Source: Bacilli bacterium (lineage in GTDB: Bacteria > Bacillota_I > Bacilli_A > RFN20 > CAG-826). Taken from it: a stretch of DNA of 64,000 bases. The notes beneath the pieces are model-generated. The model made no database searches. It had not been told where the DNA came from and worked only from the letters and a program-made list of their open reading frames with translations. How positions within the stretch are numbered: the first letter of the stretch is position 1; each line of letters begins with the position of its first letter. This document shows positions 9,885-19,406 of the stretch, one piece after another. Location: NCBI GenBank assembly GCA_024399115.1, contig JAKSHZ010000001.1:62001-126000 (forward strand), given 5' to 3'. The translations under genes and the position numbers were made by a program.

Positions 9885-12800
9885 TTACATTGTGTATCTT
9901 CTACCAGAATTGTTTGCTTCACGAGCTGCAAAAGCACCATCAACTTCACCATTAGCAACCGCTTCGTTAACAACTGCAACGATTGTTGCTCTGATATCAA
10001 GTTCTCCATTTGGTCCTTCACGCTGTTCTGTTTTACCAACCTTAACTCTATCACCAGCTTCATTAACGATTGTGATATTTACATTTCCTCTACCACCTGC
10101 TAATGAACCCGGAGTTTTTGTTGCAATTAAGTAATCATCAGGAGCAGTTGTAATAACCTTTCCACCCGGAGCAATAATAGCATCGTTTACACTCTGATAA
10201 GATAAGTCGTATCCTCTATCAATTGCGTTTTCGTGACGGAGATTTTTCTCGTAGTATTCAGCATCTGTTTTAGCCTGTTCAAGAAGGTCCGCAAGCATAT
10301 CTTTAAGATTCTTGAGACGAGATTCTTTATCATCCTGTTCGTCATCTTCAAACATACCGCTTATTAATGATGCAATACCACCTACACCTGCCATTGTAAG
10401 ACCGGCAAATACCATTCCCCATTCACCTTTAAGGGCAGCCTGTCCTGCAATTGTAAGGCCTGTCTGAATCATTGTAGAACCGATAGTTCCAAATATGTTA
10501 GCACCAATCTGTTTCCAGCATTTAGCAATTTCTTCTGAACCTGCACTCATGTCATCAATGTATTTACCCATTGTCTTGAATGTATCTGCTACACCACTGA
10601 ATAATCCTGATGAAAGTGAATCCGTGATTGAGCCCATTGCATCATCAAGCATTCCAGAAACAGACTTCTTAAATACTGCAGAATCAATTTTCTTGAACAA
10701 GTTAAATGATGTTTCATCCCAAGTGTTCTGTTCATCGAAATCTTCTTGAGTGATTTCACCCTTACTTAACTGATTTTTCAAAGCTTCATACTGTTCAAAC
10801 TGGCTACGGAGATTTTCTTGAGAGAATCCTAAGCTAGTAAAGAAATCAGAAGCATCTTTGTTGTTAATCAAGTTAAGGATTGTGTCCTGATAGTTCATTT
10901 CACCAAGACCAAGCTGATTCATTAAGTTCTGTTCTACAAAACTATTAGAACCAGTTCTTGTAGAGTTGATCGCAAAATCAGTTCCGAGTAAGAAACTATG
11001 TTCATATTGACCATTTAATACCTGATTAGTAATGCTATTTTCATTGAACTTATTAACGAATTCCAACTGTTTAAGTGCTTTAGTATTCTCATCAGTTGCA
11101 ACGTAATTTTGATAAATTGCAAGCATTAAGTTATCTTCTGCATTAATCAGTTCAGAGCTATTATCAATAATAGCCTGTGCCTCTGCATCGGATAAAACTT
11201 TTGATGCTTCATTGAACGCCCTATTTGTAGCATTCTGATTAGCAAATAACTTTTGAATATAATCATTACCGACAGCATAAGATACAAATGCACTCCAAGC
11301 CTTAGCATCAAGTTCTTTGTTAGAATGCATTGTATCAAAATCTCCACCGAAAGCAGATCTTTGATATTCACTAATTTGATTAAACCATTTTCTATATTCT
11401 ACTTCTGTTGCAACCTGTGCGGCCTGATATGCAGCCTTAGCATTATTATATCTTTCCTGTTGCTCTGATGTGGCACTACCTTTTTTAAGTTCAACGCTTT
11501 CCTGCTGAGATTTAGTCATTTCAGCCGAAGTAACAAGATTTTTGAAACTTTCATCATCAGTGAACAGTTTGAGAATATTTCTAACTTGGAATTTCTCGTT
11601 TTTAGCGAGTTCTTTATATTCATCTTTGTTAAGAGTATCAGTAAGTTTATTTGTGAAATCTTTGACTGTCGCTGTATCCCAACCTTTGAATGCACCTTTC
11701 TGAGCACCACCAGCCATAACACTAAGTTCAACTGATAATGCATCTGTAGATTTAGATAATTCATCAATCTTAGACTTGAATTCAGATAATGCACTAACTG
11801 TCTGAGTTAACTGAGTCTTCTGGTCAAGTAATGCTTTTGCGGCAGTTGTAGCGTTTTCACGCATTTTGATAAAGCCGTTTTCATTTGTGAAAAGAACATC
11901 ATAAGCATTGGCATCAGTTGCTTTAATGCTATTGGCAAACTCACCAAGATGTTTCTGATATTCTGGATCATAAATATTTGCTCCATCTTCCATTGTTGTG
12001 AATGAACTAGCGAGGAATTCTCTTAATGAGTCTGTTTCTTCTTGTAATGAGCTTGCATAAGCCTGAGTAACTTCTGTAGCAGATGTTAAACTCATTGCAA
12101 ATGACTGGAAGTTCTTAGCAGTTCCTTCCCAATCAATTGAACTTGTATTATCTCTTGAGTTGTTACCAGTTGAAGTTTTCTTACCAGTATAAGCGATTCT
12201 TGTTCCACCGTTTACAGAGAATACATCTGCAACTGACATATTATTAAGCATTGCTCTTGTAATATTCTTTACAGAGTTTTTCTGAGCCTGTTTTGCAAAG
12301 AGCTCTACAGCTTGGTCTCCTCTTGTAATCTGACCACTTTTGAAGTGCTCAAGGTCCACTCCAAGAGTTGAATTAAGAATACGCTGCCATAAAGGATATG
12401 TATCTTTACCTTTAGTCTGATGTGTTTCATCCCAACTGCGAATGTTACCAGCCTTTCCATATCGGCTAACTAAATATTCTGGTAACTGAGTAGCTAGAGA
12501 ACTATTTCTTTCTGCAAGCCTACCTAAAATCTTTTCATATCCCTCTGCAAATGTTCTATAATTTGCTTCTGTATTTCCTTTCATAGAACCATCTGCATTA
12601 AATAGATATGATTGTAATGCAGTTATTACAGCATTGGTGAATGCATCTGCTTGGATACTAGAAAGAGACATTACTTTAGCCCCTAAATCTTCCCAGTTCT
12701 TTTGGTTCGCTTCTTTAATTCTTTCCTGTTCTTCTTCTGTTTTACCATAGAATAATTCTGGTATATCATTAACGAAATTTTCAGGAACCATCTGAACTTG

Positions 12801-15800
12801 TTCAAGAGGATTAATAATACCAGAGTCAAGAATCTCACCAAATGTTTCCAAACTTAAATTAAGACCAGATAAAAGAGTTCCTGAATCATCAATCAGCGGT
12901 GCTAAACGTTGATATGCTTCATAACCTTTATTCCACAATTCTTTTTCTTGGTCTTCAGTGTATTTTTTGCCAGCATCTGTTTTGAGCCATTCCTGTTCAG
13001 ATTTTTGACCAAGTTTATACAAACTAGAATCTTTCTTAAAAGCATTAGTCTGGACTCTATCCCATGCCTTAGCAGCAATATCTTCAATATTAAGATAGAT
13101 TTGCTGGAACTGGAATTCTAATCCTTTTTCAGCTTCTTTCTTCTCAATTGCAGTTCTACCATTTTCGAAATAATCAATTCGTTTTTGATAAAACTCTCTT
13201 GCATTTTTTCTTCCCTCTTTTGATGCAAGATCAACTCCGTTTAGAATAGCATATGGATTCGTTTTTGCTAATTTGTTTACAATGAAATTTAATGGGTTAA
13301 AATCTTGAACCTCATCAGGTAATGAAGCATAATATTTTAATGCATTGTTACCAAACTTGTGCCAACCTCTTGTAGCACCACCTAAAGTTACGATTTGATT
13401 AAATCTCTGTAAACCTGCACTTTCACTACCAATAGTATATGAATCTAATGTTTTTCTAGAGTTTCTGTAAACTTCGGCCTGTAAAGCTCGTTTTTCAGAA
13501 ATGGTGGTTAATGCATTTAACTGATTAATTCTTTCCTGAATTCTTTTAAGTTCAGTTTCTGATGCCCCATCTTTCTTTTTTCTATCATATTCTTCTTGTA
13601 ATGCTTTAAGTCTGTTTTCACGAATTTCAATCATTTCAACATTGTGGTCAATATTTCTTAAATGTGCCCAATCTTGTAATCCGTTAAAAAGACCTTCTTT
13701 AATTTCAAGGAGATTTCTTCCGATAGAATCATTTTCACCGTGGTCGCCAATGTTTAATAACATCTGACCAAATTCTGCCTGAGCAAGTTGTTTTGCATCC
13801 TGTAAGTTCTGTTGTCTTGCTGCCCATGTCTTAGAACCAATATTTACAGCATTATTAAACATACCGCCGGGTCCAGTCATATTCTGGAAAACCTTTTCAA
13901 TGATGTTAGAAGTAATTTTACCTTCTTCTGTCATCTTACGGATCTGTTCAACACCTTTACCAAGTTCTTTGGAAAGTTCAGCATAAATAGGAATACCTGC
14001 AGTAGCAAACTCTCTTAATTGTCTTGTAGTTGCTTTTCCATTTGCTTCAATCTGAGCAAACGCATTTGCGATATTACCAAACTTCTGTTGGTTACCACCA
14101 GCAACATCTCCGATTTGTTTAAGAGTATCCATTAAGTTAGAAGCATATACACCAGACTGCTTTAACTGAACTGCAAAAGAAGATACAGTTTCTACACCGA
14201 AAGGTGATTTTACAGAATACTGTGCAATATCATTAAAAAGTGCATCTGCCTGAGACTGCGAACCATATACAATTCCGAGGTTTGTTTTTACAGTTTCAAT
14301 TCTTCCGAATGCTTCAAGAGATTCTTGAGAGAATTTTATAACTGCCTTAGTTGCATCTGTAATAGCCTTACCAAATGCTCCTAAACCTACTGCTTTTAAT
14401 GTACCAGACTGTCTATATCCAATATTTGCTAAGAGACCTGTTAATCCTGTTCTCTGTCTATATCCTGTTGCTTTATTAAATAATGTCTGTTCAAAACTTG
14501 TTTTATAACTTCCTGTTGCTTCAAAACGCTTAAACATTTCTGCCTGTTCCTTCGTTCTGATAGGAGCATATCTAGCTTGATCATATAACTTCTTTCGTTC
14601 TTCTGCAGACTGTTTTTGAGCATTTGTGGCCTCTGAAGTAGATTCCTTAAATTTTGACATTTCAGGATTTAATTCAGACATTATGCTATTAAGTTTTTCA
14701 AGAGTCTTTTGATATTCTTCTTGATTTAATGTTACCTTCTGAGATAATTCAATCTTTTCATTTTCTGAAATTGTGCTATCATTTAACATTTCCTGATACT
14801 TTTTGAGTTGATTATTTAATTCTTCAAAAGTACCAAGTAATCCAGATGCTTCTTGTACAATAACAGTATCACCTTCTTCATCCTTGCCATATACTGTAAA
14901 GTTTCCGATTTTTTTAGTATCTTCTCTATTATTAAACTCAAATGCTTTTTGGCGTTCAGCGATTGTCGAGAACTCATTTTTAGCAATTCTGTTAATATCA
15001 CTAAGATTCTTGATAAACTCACGATAAGTTGTTCTAAACTCAATCATAAGTGCATCATCTTTAGCACTGTCTTTTTGAATTCTATTAACTGCAGATTCAT
15101 ATCTGTCAAATCGAACATCATTTTGTCTCTTTGAGAATTCTTGTCTGTCAATTCTATCTAAGATACTAAATTCTTCTTTATCCTTCCAATTAATTACATC
15201 AGAGAAAACACCAGCTCTTCTAGAAGCTTCATTAAGCATATTAGATTTCTTATCTGCCAACAATTTTGTATCTTCAATAATCTGCTTAAGTTCATTCTTC
15301 TGAGCCTCGTATTCTTTAAGGGCTGTTGAAGCCAATGGGTCACTTGAATTTCTAAGTTTTTCCATATTGGCATCAAGTCTATCTATTGTTGATTTAATAT
15401 TATCAACATTCTTAATTGCAGCAATAAGACTTGTAAAAATCTGTGCATCTTTATCAGAAAGTAAACCTAAAACTTTACCACTAGTTTCTTCTACAACTCG
15501 ATGTTCGCCAGATACCTTACCGAGATTCCAAGGGTCTTTTGTAGCAATGATATTATCAGCATCATCAGTAACATAAGCACGACCATCTTTTGTAAGAATC
15601 AAGTCATTTACACTTTGAATACTCTTTAAGTCTGGAGAAACTAAATAAGAATCAGGAGATACAGAACTGATCTTTTTAGACTGTTCTTCAATATTTGTTG
15701 CAAGATTATTTAAGCTGGTTGTTACTTTTTCTGTAGCAATTTCAAATTCTTCTTCTTCATCTTCTAAATCTAAGTTGTATTCATCATTTAATAAGTCATC

Positions 15801-17465
15801 GTCATCATCTGAACTTGAAATCCCAAGTATATCTTCACGATGAGTAATGGCTTCTATGAAATTTTCTGCAACATTACGTAAACGGTCTTCTGTTAATAGT
15901 TGGCCATCATACAAGTCGCCATTGTGAGTCTTGAAGTCATCAACTATCCCCTGAATTGATGTAGTTTGTGGAGAACCAGTAGAGTGACTATCAATAAAGG
16001 ACTGAACTTTATTAATAAAGTGTTCTGTATATGTTTTAAATAGAACTTCAGGGTCCATTAAGCTAATTTGCTGTTCAGCAATTTGCTTAAACTTTGTGAC
16101 TGGTGTCGCAGATGACAAATTAAATTGTTTTAAAATGTTAGTGTAAGTCTCGTTATCTACACCCTTTTCGATTTGGTCTATTGCATTTTTAAATGATTCT
16201 GTATAAGTTTCGAAATTAGTAACAAGTTGATCAAAAACTTTTTTAAGGCTTTCTCCATTACTATTAAGAAATTCTTCGGCATCTTCTGATAATGGTGTTG
16301 TATCAGTAGGAGTCTTATCCATACCTGTAAAAAGTTTTTCATACAAACCTTGAAGTCCTGTAAAATCATTACTAAGCCCCTGAGAAATTCTTGATTCTTC
16401 TCTTTGAATTGTTTCAACTAAATTAACAATTGATTTGCCAAGTTCTGTAATATAGGTAATGTTCTGATAGTTTTCACGTAAGGTTTCATTTTTAGTAGAT
16501 TGTTGACCTGTTGGTCCTACACCATCAGTAACACCTACAAAATCAACAGTTTCATATCCTCTTTTATAAGCTAAAGCAGAAATTTCATCTGTTATCTTTG
16601 GTGTAAAATCACGTACTACCCCTTGAAAATTATATCTATCAGAAAAACTTCTAAAATCATCAGGGTCATTATTAATTTCATTAAAGATTTTACTCATTTC
16701 GATCAAATCTTTAGTTATTTTACGGCGTTCTTCTAATGTTTTTGTAGAATCATAAACTTGTTTTTCAAGTTCTTCAAATTCTTTAATCCAGTTAAGAGTG
16801 TACTCTCTTAATTTTGTACCTTCTCTTCCAAAGTAATTTAAATTATCCCATTCATATCCTTGAGAATCATTTACAACTAACTCATTACGTGGTAATGCAT
16901 ATCCTTTCGCAATATCTCTTCCAGAATGCTTAAAATATTGTACCTGTTCAAAGTCTTGAGACCAATATCCACCAGAATCTAACCACTCTCCTGTTCTACC
17001 ACTTCTTACACCATGCCCATAGGCAGGGTCCTGTTTTTGACCTGTAGGAGTTTGTCTATCTCCGGCACGATATTCAAGTTTTGCACCTTGGTCTAAAAGA
17101 GATTGAATAGTATCTAATTCTTGATTATATTTTGTAGAAAAATCTTTTAACTGCTGGTCTAAAGTATTACTAAACTCAGCAATTGCATTAATATTACCAT
17201 CATTATTTTTAAGAGAATCGTAAGTCTTTTTTAACTGTTCAATTTGAGTAAGAGCTTCTCGAATATGTTCGTTGTACTGTTCTTGTGCTGCAGAGTTCTT
17301 AATTAAACTTGCAGTATTACTGTCTAAAGAGTTTTTTTCTGATTCAAATGACTTCTGTGCATCATTTCTTAACTCACCAGCCTCTTCTTTTGCAACCGCA
17401 TTTAATAAATCAGCACTTGCATTTTCAATTAAATCATCTGTTTCGTTTTCAAAGTTTTCAGACAT
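9885..17465 (-). CDS. Tail tape measure protein
   Basis: This 2526-residue protein sets tail length and later helps pass DNA into the cell. A tape measure domain lies at about residues 1015-1230, with the segments DIAQYSVKSPFGVETVSSFA and TTRQLREFATAGIPIYAEL. Long charged coiled-coil stretches flank it, and a glycine-rich hydrophobic segment near residues 2330-2400 (GQAALKGEWGMVFAGLTMAG) probably inserts in membranes. Using the usual 1.5 angstroms per residue, the tail would be roughly 380 nm, about two and a half times lambda. The N-terminal 1000 residues contain an unusual non-coiled segment (DRQTPTGQKQDPAYGHG near residue 120) of unknown role. A TTTAACTACGA motif sits 45 bases upstream. 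Confidence 0.93.
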   Translation of the reverse strand: MSENFENETDDLIENASADLLNAVAKEEAGELRNDAQKSFESEKNSLDSNTASLIKNSAAQEQYNEHIREALTQIEQLKKTYDSLKNNDGNINAIAEFSNTLDQQLKDFSTKYNQELDTIQSLLDQGAKLEYRAGDRQTPTGQKQDPAYGHGVRSGRTGEWLDSGGYWSQDFEQVQYFKHSGRDIAKGYALPRNELVVNDSQGYEWDNLNYFGREGTKLREYTLNWIKEFEELEKQVYDSTKTLEERRKITKDLIEMSKIFNEINNDPDDFRSFSDRYNFQGVVRDFTPKITDEISALAYKRGYETVDFVGVTDGVGPTGQQSTKNETLRENYQNITYITELGKSIVNLVETIQREESRISQGLSNDFTGLQGLYEKLFTGMDKTPTDTTPLSEDAEEFLNSNGESLKKVFDQLVTNFETYTESFKNAIDQIEKGVDNETYTNILKQFNLSSATPVTKFKQIAEQQISLMDPEVLFKTYTEHFINKVQSFIDSHSTGSPQTTSIQGIVDDFKTHNGDLYDGQLLTEDRLRNVAENFIEAITHREDILGISSSDDDDDLLNDEYNLDLEDEEEEFEIATEKVTTSLNNLATNIEEQSKKISSVSPDSYLVSPDLKSIQSVNDLILTKDGRAYVTDDADNIIATKDPWNLGKVSGEHRVVEETSGKVLGLLSDKDAQIFTSLIAAIKNVDNIKSTIDRLDANMEKLRNSSDPLASTALKEYEAQKNELKQIIEDTKLLADKKSNMLNEASRRAGVFSDVINWKDKEEFSILDRIDRQEFSKRQNDVRFDRYESAVNRIQKDSAKDDALMIEFRTTYREFIKNLSDINRIAKNEFSTIAERQKAFEFNNREDTKKIGNFTVYGKDEEGDTVIVQEASGLLGTFEELNNQLKKYQEMLNDSTISENEKIELSQKVTLNQEEYQKTLEKLNSIMSELNPEMSKFKESTSEATNAQKQSAEERKKLYDQARYAPIRTKEQAEMFKRFEATGSYKTSFEQTLFNKATGYRQRTGLTGLLANIGYRQSGTLKAVGLGAFGKAITDATKAVIKFSQESLEAFGRIETVKTNLGIVYGSQSQADALFNDIAQYSVKSPFGVETVSSFAVQLKQSGVYASNLMDTLKQIGDVAGGNQQKFGNIANAFAQIEANGKATTRQLREFATAGIPIYAELSKELGKGVEQIRKMTEEGKITSNIIEKVFQNMTGPGGMFNNAVNIGSKTWAARQQNLQDAKQLAQAEFGQMLLNIGDHGENDSIGRNLLEIKEGLFNGLQDWAHLRNIDHNVEMIEIRENRLKALQEEYDRKKKDGASETELKRIQERINQLNALTTISEKRALQAEVYRNSRKTLDSYTIGSESAGLQRFNQIVTLGGATRGWHKFGNNALKYYASLPDEVQDFNPLNFIVNKLAKTNPYAILNGVDLASKEGRKNAREFYQKRIDYFENGRTAIEKKEAEKGLEFQFQQIYLNIEDIAAKAWDRVQTNAFKKDSSLYKLGQKSEQEWLKTDAGKKYTEDQEKELWNKGYEAYQRLAPLIDDSGTLLSGLNLSLETFGEILDSGIINPLEQVQMVPENFVNDIPELFYGKTEEEQERIKEANQKNWEDLGAKVMSLSSIQADAFTNAVITALQSYLFNADGSMKGNTEANYRTFAEGYEKILGRLAERNSSLATQLPEYLVSRYGKAGNIRSWDETHQTKGKDTYPLWQRILNSTLGVDLEHFKSGQITRGDQAVELFAKQAQKNSVKNITRAMLNNMSVADVFSVNGGTRIAYTGKKTSTGNNSRDNTSSIDWEGTAKNFQSFAMSLTSATEVTQAYASSLQEETDSLREFLASSFTTMEDGANIYDPEYQKHLGEFANSIKATDANAYDVLFTNENGFIKMRENATTAAKALLDQKTQLTQTVSALSEFKSKIDELSKSTDALSVELSVMAGGAQKGAFKGWDTATVKDFTNKLTDTLNKDEYKELAKNEKFQVRNILKLFTDDESFKNLVTSAEMTKSQQESVELKKGSATSEQQERYNNAKAAYQAAQVATEVEYRKWFNQISEYQRSAFGGDFDTMHSNKELDAKAWSAFVSYAVGNDYIQKLFANQNATNRAFNEASKVLSDAEAQAIIDNSSELINAEDNLMLAIYQNYVATDENTKALKQLEFVNKFNENSITNQVLNGQYEHSFLLGTDFAINSTRTGSNSFVEQNLMNQLGLGEMNYQDTILNLINNKDASDFFTSLGFSQENLRSQFEQYEALKNQLSKGEITQEDFDEQNTWDETSFNLFKKIDSAVFKKSVSGMLDDAMGSITDSLSSGLFSGVADTFKTMGKYIDDMSAGSEEIAKCWKQIGANIFGTIGSTMIQTGLTIAGQAALKGEWGMVFAGLTMAGVGGIASLISGMFEDDEQDDKESRLKNLKDMLADLLEQAKTDAEYYEKNLRHENAIDRGYDLSYQSVNDAIIAPGGKVITTAPDDYLIATKTPGSLAGGRGNVNITIVNEAGDRVKVGKTEQREGPNGELDIRATIVAVVNEAVANGEVDGAFAAREANNSGRRYTM

Positions 17466-17509
17466 AACTCATTTCTCCTATTCTAGAGAAATGATAAAGA
17501 GGTTTATTA

Positions 17510-17519
17510 TCGTAGTTAA
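17510..17519 (-). promoter_or_regulatory. TTAACTACGA motif, copy 2 (tape measure)
   Basis: Minus strand reads TATTTTTAACTACGATAATA in the divergent gap between the tape measure gene and the rightward moron pair. A TTGACT sequence lies just upstream. It is the only visible signal that could start tape measure transcription. Confidence 0.55.
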
Positions 17520-17587
17520 AAATACTAGTCAAAAAATTAGGTATTCACTTAACAAAATATAAATGATATATTTTTCATAATATTTAA

Positions 17588-17617
17588 CTAACACTTTCTT
17601 GCAGGGTGTAGTATAAT
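17588..17617 (+). promoter_or_regulatory. Sigma-70-like promoter of the moron pair
   Basis: A perfect TATAAT lies at 17612-17617, with CTAACA (four of six matches to TTGACA) 18 bases upstream at 17588-17593. It is followed by a GGGGG ribosome-binding site and the start at 17655. This would be read by host polymerase, unlike the motif-driven leftward genes. Confidence 0.6.
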
Positions 17618-17654
17618 ATTAATAAAGCAATCTATTTATATGGGGGTTATAAAT

Positions 17655-17879
17655 ATGGATACAGGAAGAGTAATAGGAGCTCTTTCCTATTGTACAACAA
17701 GAGAATCAATTGCCGACACATTTGATAAATTTGAAGTAAAAGAGCTGTCTCAAAAAATTGAATATTTGAATCAATGTATGGGTGCGGATGAAACATTTTT
17801 CTCTGGTGGAGATGAATTAAACGAAGAAGTGAAGTATGAATTAACTCTTCAAATGTTTGAACTCGGAGAATGGAGATAG
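17655..17879 (+). CDS. Small protein of unknown function (moron pair, first gene)
   Basis: This 74-residue acidic protein (MDTGRVIGALSYCTTRES...) is not recognised. The start at 17655 is chosen because a GGGGG ribosome-binding site lies ten bases upstream; an in-frame ATG at 17640 has none. The protein is helical in appearance, with no membrane segment. It is co-transcribed with the metallopeptidase gene 11 bases downstream, on the strand opposite to all surrounding tail genes. A partner or substrate of the peptidase is possible. Confidence 0.65.
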   Translation: MDTGRVIGALSYCTTRESIADTFDKFEVKELSQKIEYLNQCMGADETFFSGGDELNEEVKYELTLQMFELGEWR

Positions 17880-17889
17880 TTATTTAAAT

Positions 17890-18438
17890 ATGGGAAAATT
17901 CGACCTTACAGATGATAAAATACAACAAATTGCAGATAAATTTATAGTAGATAAAGATGTTGTAAAAGAGATTGTTTCAGTATACAAAGATATAGACTCA
18001 ATACTTAAACAGCAATATTTAGCACATATTATTAGAGCCGCAGAAGAATTTGTGAGACAACAAATTGGTAATCCTACATTTATTATTAAATGTGTTCAAA
18101 GAAAACCAGAAGCAAGTTTAGAAGGTTTTGGTTCAGCTCAATATATAGAACTAAAGAATAGGTTTCTTATTTATTATCATCCATCTCAAAGTGAAAAAGT
18201 GTTACGGGTGATAATAGCTCATGAGTTGGGTCATTTAATACTAAGGGTTAAAGCAAAAAAGACTGGTCTAAAAAACACCGAACCATTAAGTACTATTTTT
18301 GGGTTAATAACTATCTTAGAAAAAAATAGATTTTATGAAGAAGAAACTTCTAGGTTTCAATATGAAACATGGGAGAATATGTTAGCTGACTTTTCTTTAT
18401 TACATAATCAATGGAAGGGAAAGGTTAATATAAGTTAA
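17890..18438 (+). CDS. ImmA/IrrE-type zinc metallopeptidase
   Basis: This 182-residue protein carries the zinc-peptidase motif HELGH (His111, Glu112, His115 from the ATG at 17890) within VIIAHELGHLILRV. A later acidic segment, WENMLADFSLL, fits the third zinc ligand region seen in ImmA/IrrE-like enzymes (COG2856). Such enzymes cleave XRE-type repressors or act with toxin-antitoxin systems. A TTG start at 17857 is possible but the ATG at 17890 has a GGAGA upstream. No XRE gene is adjacent; the nearest is at 51852. The gene has its own promoter and terminator in the middle of a tail operon, which is the classic moron layout. Its target is unknown. Confidence 0.75.
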   Translation: MGKFDLTDDKIQQIADKFIVDKDVVKEIVSVYKDIDSILKQQYLAHIIRAAEEFVRQQIGNPTFIIKCVQRKPEASLEGFGSAQYIELKNRFLIYYHPSQSEKVLRVIIAHELGHLILRVKAKKTGLKNTEPLSTIFGLITILEKNRFYEEETSRFQYETWENMLADFSLLHNQWKGKVNIS

Positions 18439-18444
18439 TATAAT

Positions 18445-18478
18445 AAAGGATACCATAACTGGTATCCTTTATTTTTTC
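18445..18478 (+). terminator. Intrinsic terminator after the metallopeptidase gene
   Basis: A ten-base-pair stem AAAGGATACC/GGTATCCTTT (18445-18454 with 18461-18470) is followed by ATTTTTT. The stop codon of the converging gene lies in its right arm. Confidence 0.85.
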
Positions 18479-18873
18479 TCCTTTTCCTTTTTAAGTTCTA
18501 CTATCGCTTCTACAGCCCACTCTTTCATTTTTAACACCATAGCACGTTCTCTGAAGTTCATTGTAACTCCAAAGCACTGACAGTAATCAATAATCTGCCT
18601 TGGTGTAAAGATACGGTTTCCATTTATATCTGTTTCACAATGTCTCCATATCTTGTAAAAATGATTGAATAACCAAGTAAAACCTTCCGGGAAAGGTAAT
18701 GGTTGAAGTTCGGCAAATTTTGGATCTTCTTTTGCAAGTTCATCAAATTTCTTTTCACCAAACTTATCAATAAATTCTTGTCGTTTTTCAGCGTTACTTG
18801 TCCACTCTGTCTTTTCTTCCCTCTTCTTTGTTAAGTTATTCATATAACTCTTAGTATAAGAATAAGGTGTCAT
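18469..18873 (-). CDS. Tail assembly chaperone, downstream (T-like) frame
   Basis: This 134-residue reading frame is the downstream half of the tail assembly chaperone pair, comparable to lambda gpT, and is probably made mainly as an extension of the upstream frame. The open frame reaches back without a stop to 18924, where a T TTT TTA slippery heptamer lies in the upstream gene; a -1 shift there gives one protein of about 285 residues running 19325 to 18469. The ATG at 18873 has no good ribosome-binding site. Family members bind the tape measure and deliver tube subunits, and the fusion is needed at low dose. The C-terminus is lysine-rich (ELKKEKEKK). The family assignment rests on position and frameshift. 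Confidence 0.75.
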   Translation of the reverse strand: MTPYSYTKSYMNNLTKKREEKTEWTSNAEKRQEFIDKFGEKKFDELAKEDPKFAELQPLPFPEGFTWLFNHFYKIWRHCETDINGNRIFTPRQIIDYCQCFGVTMNFRERAMVLKMKEWAVEAIVELKKEKEKK

Positions 18874-18892
18874 AAGTCTGAAATAACGCTGA

Positions 18893-18930
18893 AGAGGAGC
18901 TTTAACTTTCTCCTCTAGTTCGATAAAAAA
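18893..18930 (-). promoter_or_regulatory. Programmed -1 frameshift signal
   Basis: On the minus strand the heptamer TTTTTTA (18930-18924) is read as AAT TTT TTA in the upstream frame. Seven bases further on, AGAGGAG (18916-18910) can pair with CTCCTCT (18899-18893) across a ten-base loop. Slippery heptamer, spacer and stem have the geometry of a -1 frameshift site. The zero frame stops at TAG, 18917-18915, three codons later. Confidence 0.85.
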
Positions 18931-19325
18931 TTGTTCTGATTTGATTCGAAGCGAGCAATGTCAGTAGCAATTACAGGAGATTTGTAAAGAATATTCTTTA
19001 CATCTTTCATTGTTACTTCTGTTCCATCTTCATTCAAAAGTTTTTTACCGTCTTTACCACGGATGTCACATACAAGTGCGGCAGCGTATTCTGAAAGCAT
19101 TTTGTCTGTTGCTGTAGACTTTGCTTTTACATCTTCAATTTTATTAACTTCATCTTTTGCTTTCTGAAGTTTATCCTGAGCTACAGAAGCAGCACTTGAG
19201 TTTGGACCATACAATTTGAATTCAATTCCTGTTCCAACACCACGTACTTTTACTTCGTACCAGATACCATTTTCTTCATTGTCTTTTGAGTAGAAATCTG
19301 CAATATTAATTACATTTTCATTCAT
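18915..19325 (-). CDS. Tail assembly chaperone, upstream (G-like) frame
   Basis: This 136-residue acidic protein corresponds to lambda gpG, the short form of the tail assembly chaperone. It lies between the major tail protein and the tape measure, as in nearly all long-tailed phages. The start at 19325 (MNENVINIADFYSK) is chosen because AAGGAT lies about ten bases upstream; the in-frame ATG at 19337 would overlap that site. Its 3' end carries the frameshift heptamer, so a minority of ribosomes would continue into the T-like frame. Confidence 0.8.
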   Translation of the reverse strand: MNENVINIADFYSKDNEENGIWYEVKVRGVGTGIEFKLYGPNSSAASVAQDKLQKAKDEVNKIEDVKAKSTATDKMLSEYAAALVCDIRGKDGKKLLNEDGTEVTMKDVKNILYKSPVIATDIARFESNQNNFLSN

Positions 19326-19406
19326 AATTTTAATCATCCTTATATTTGTAAAGTATAAGGTAACTGGAACAAACCAGTTACCTTATCTCTCCTAACTACA
19401 CTCTCT

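Noticed and set aside
18469-18873. Independent gene for the T-like protein
   Set aside because: No good ribosome-binding site; the frame continues upstream to a slippery heptamer, so frameshift expression is preferred, though internal initiation cannot be excluded.
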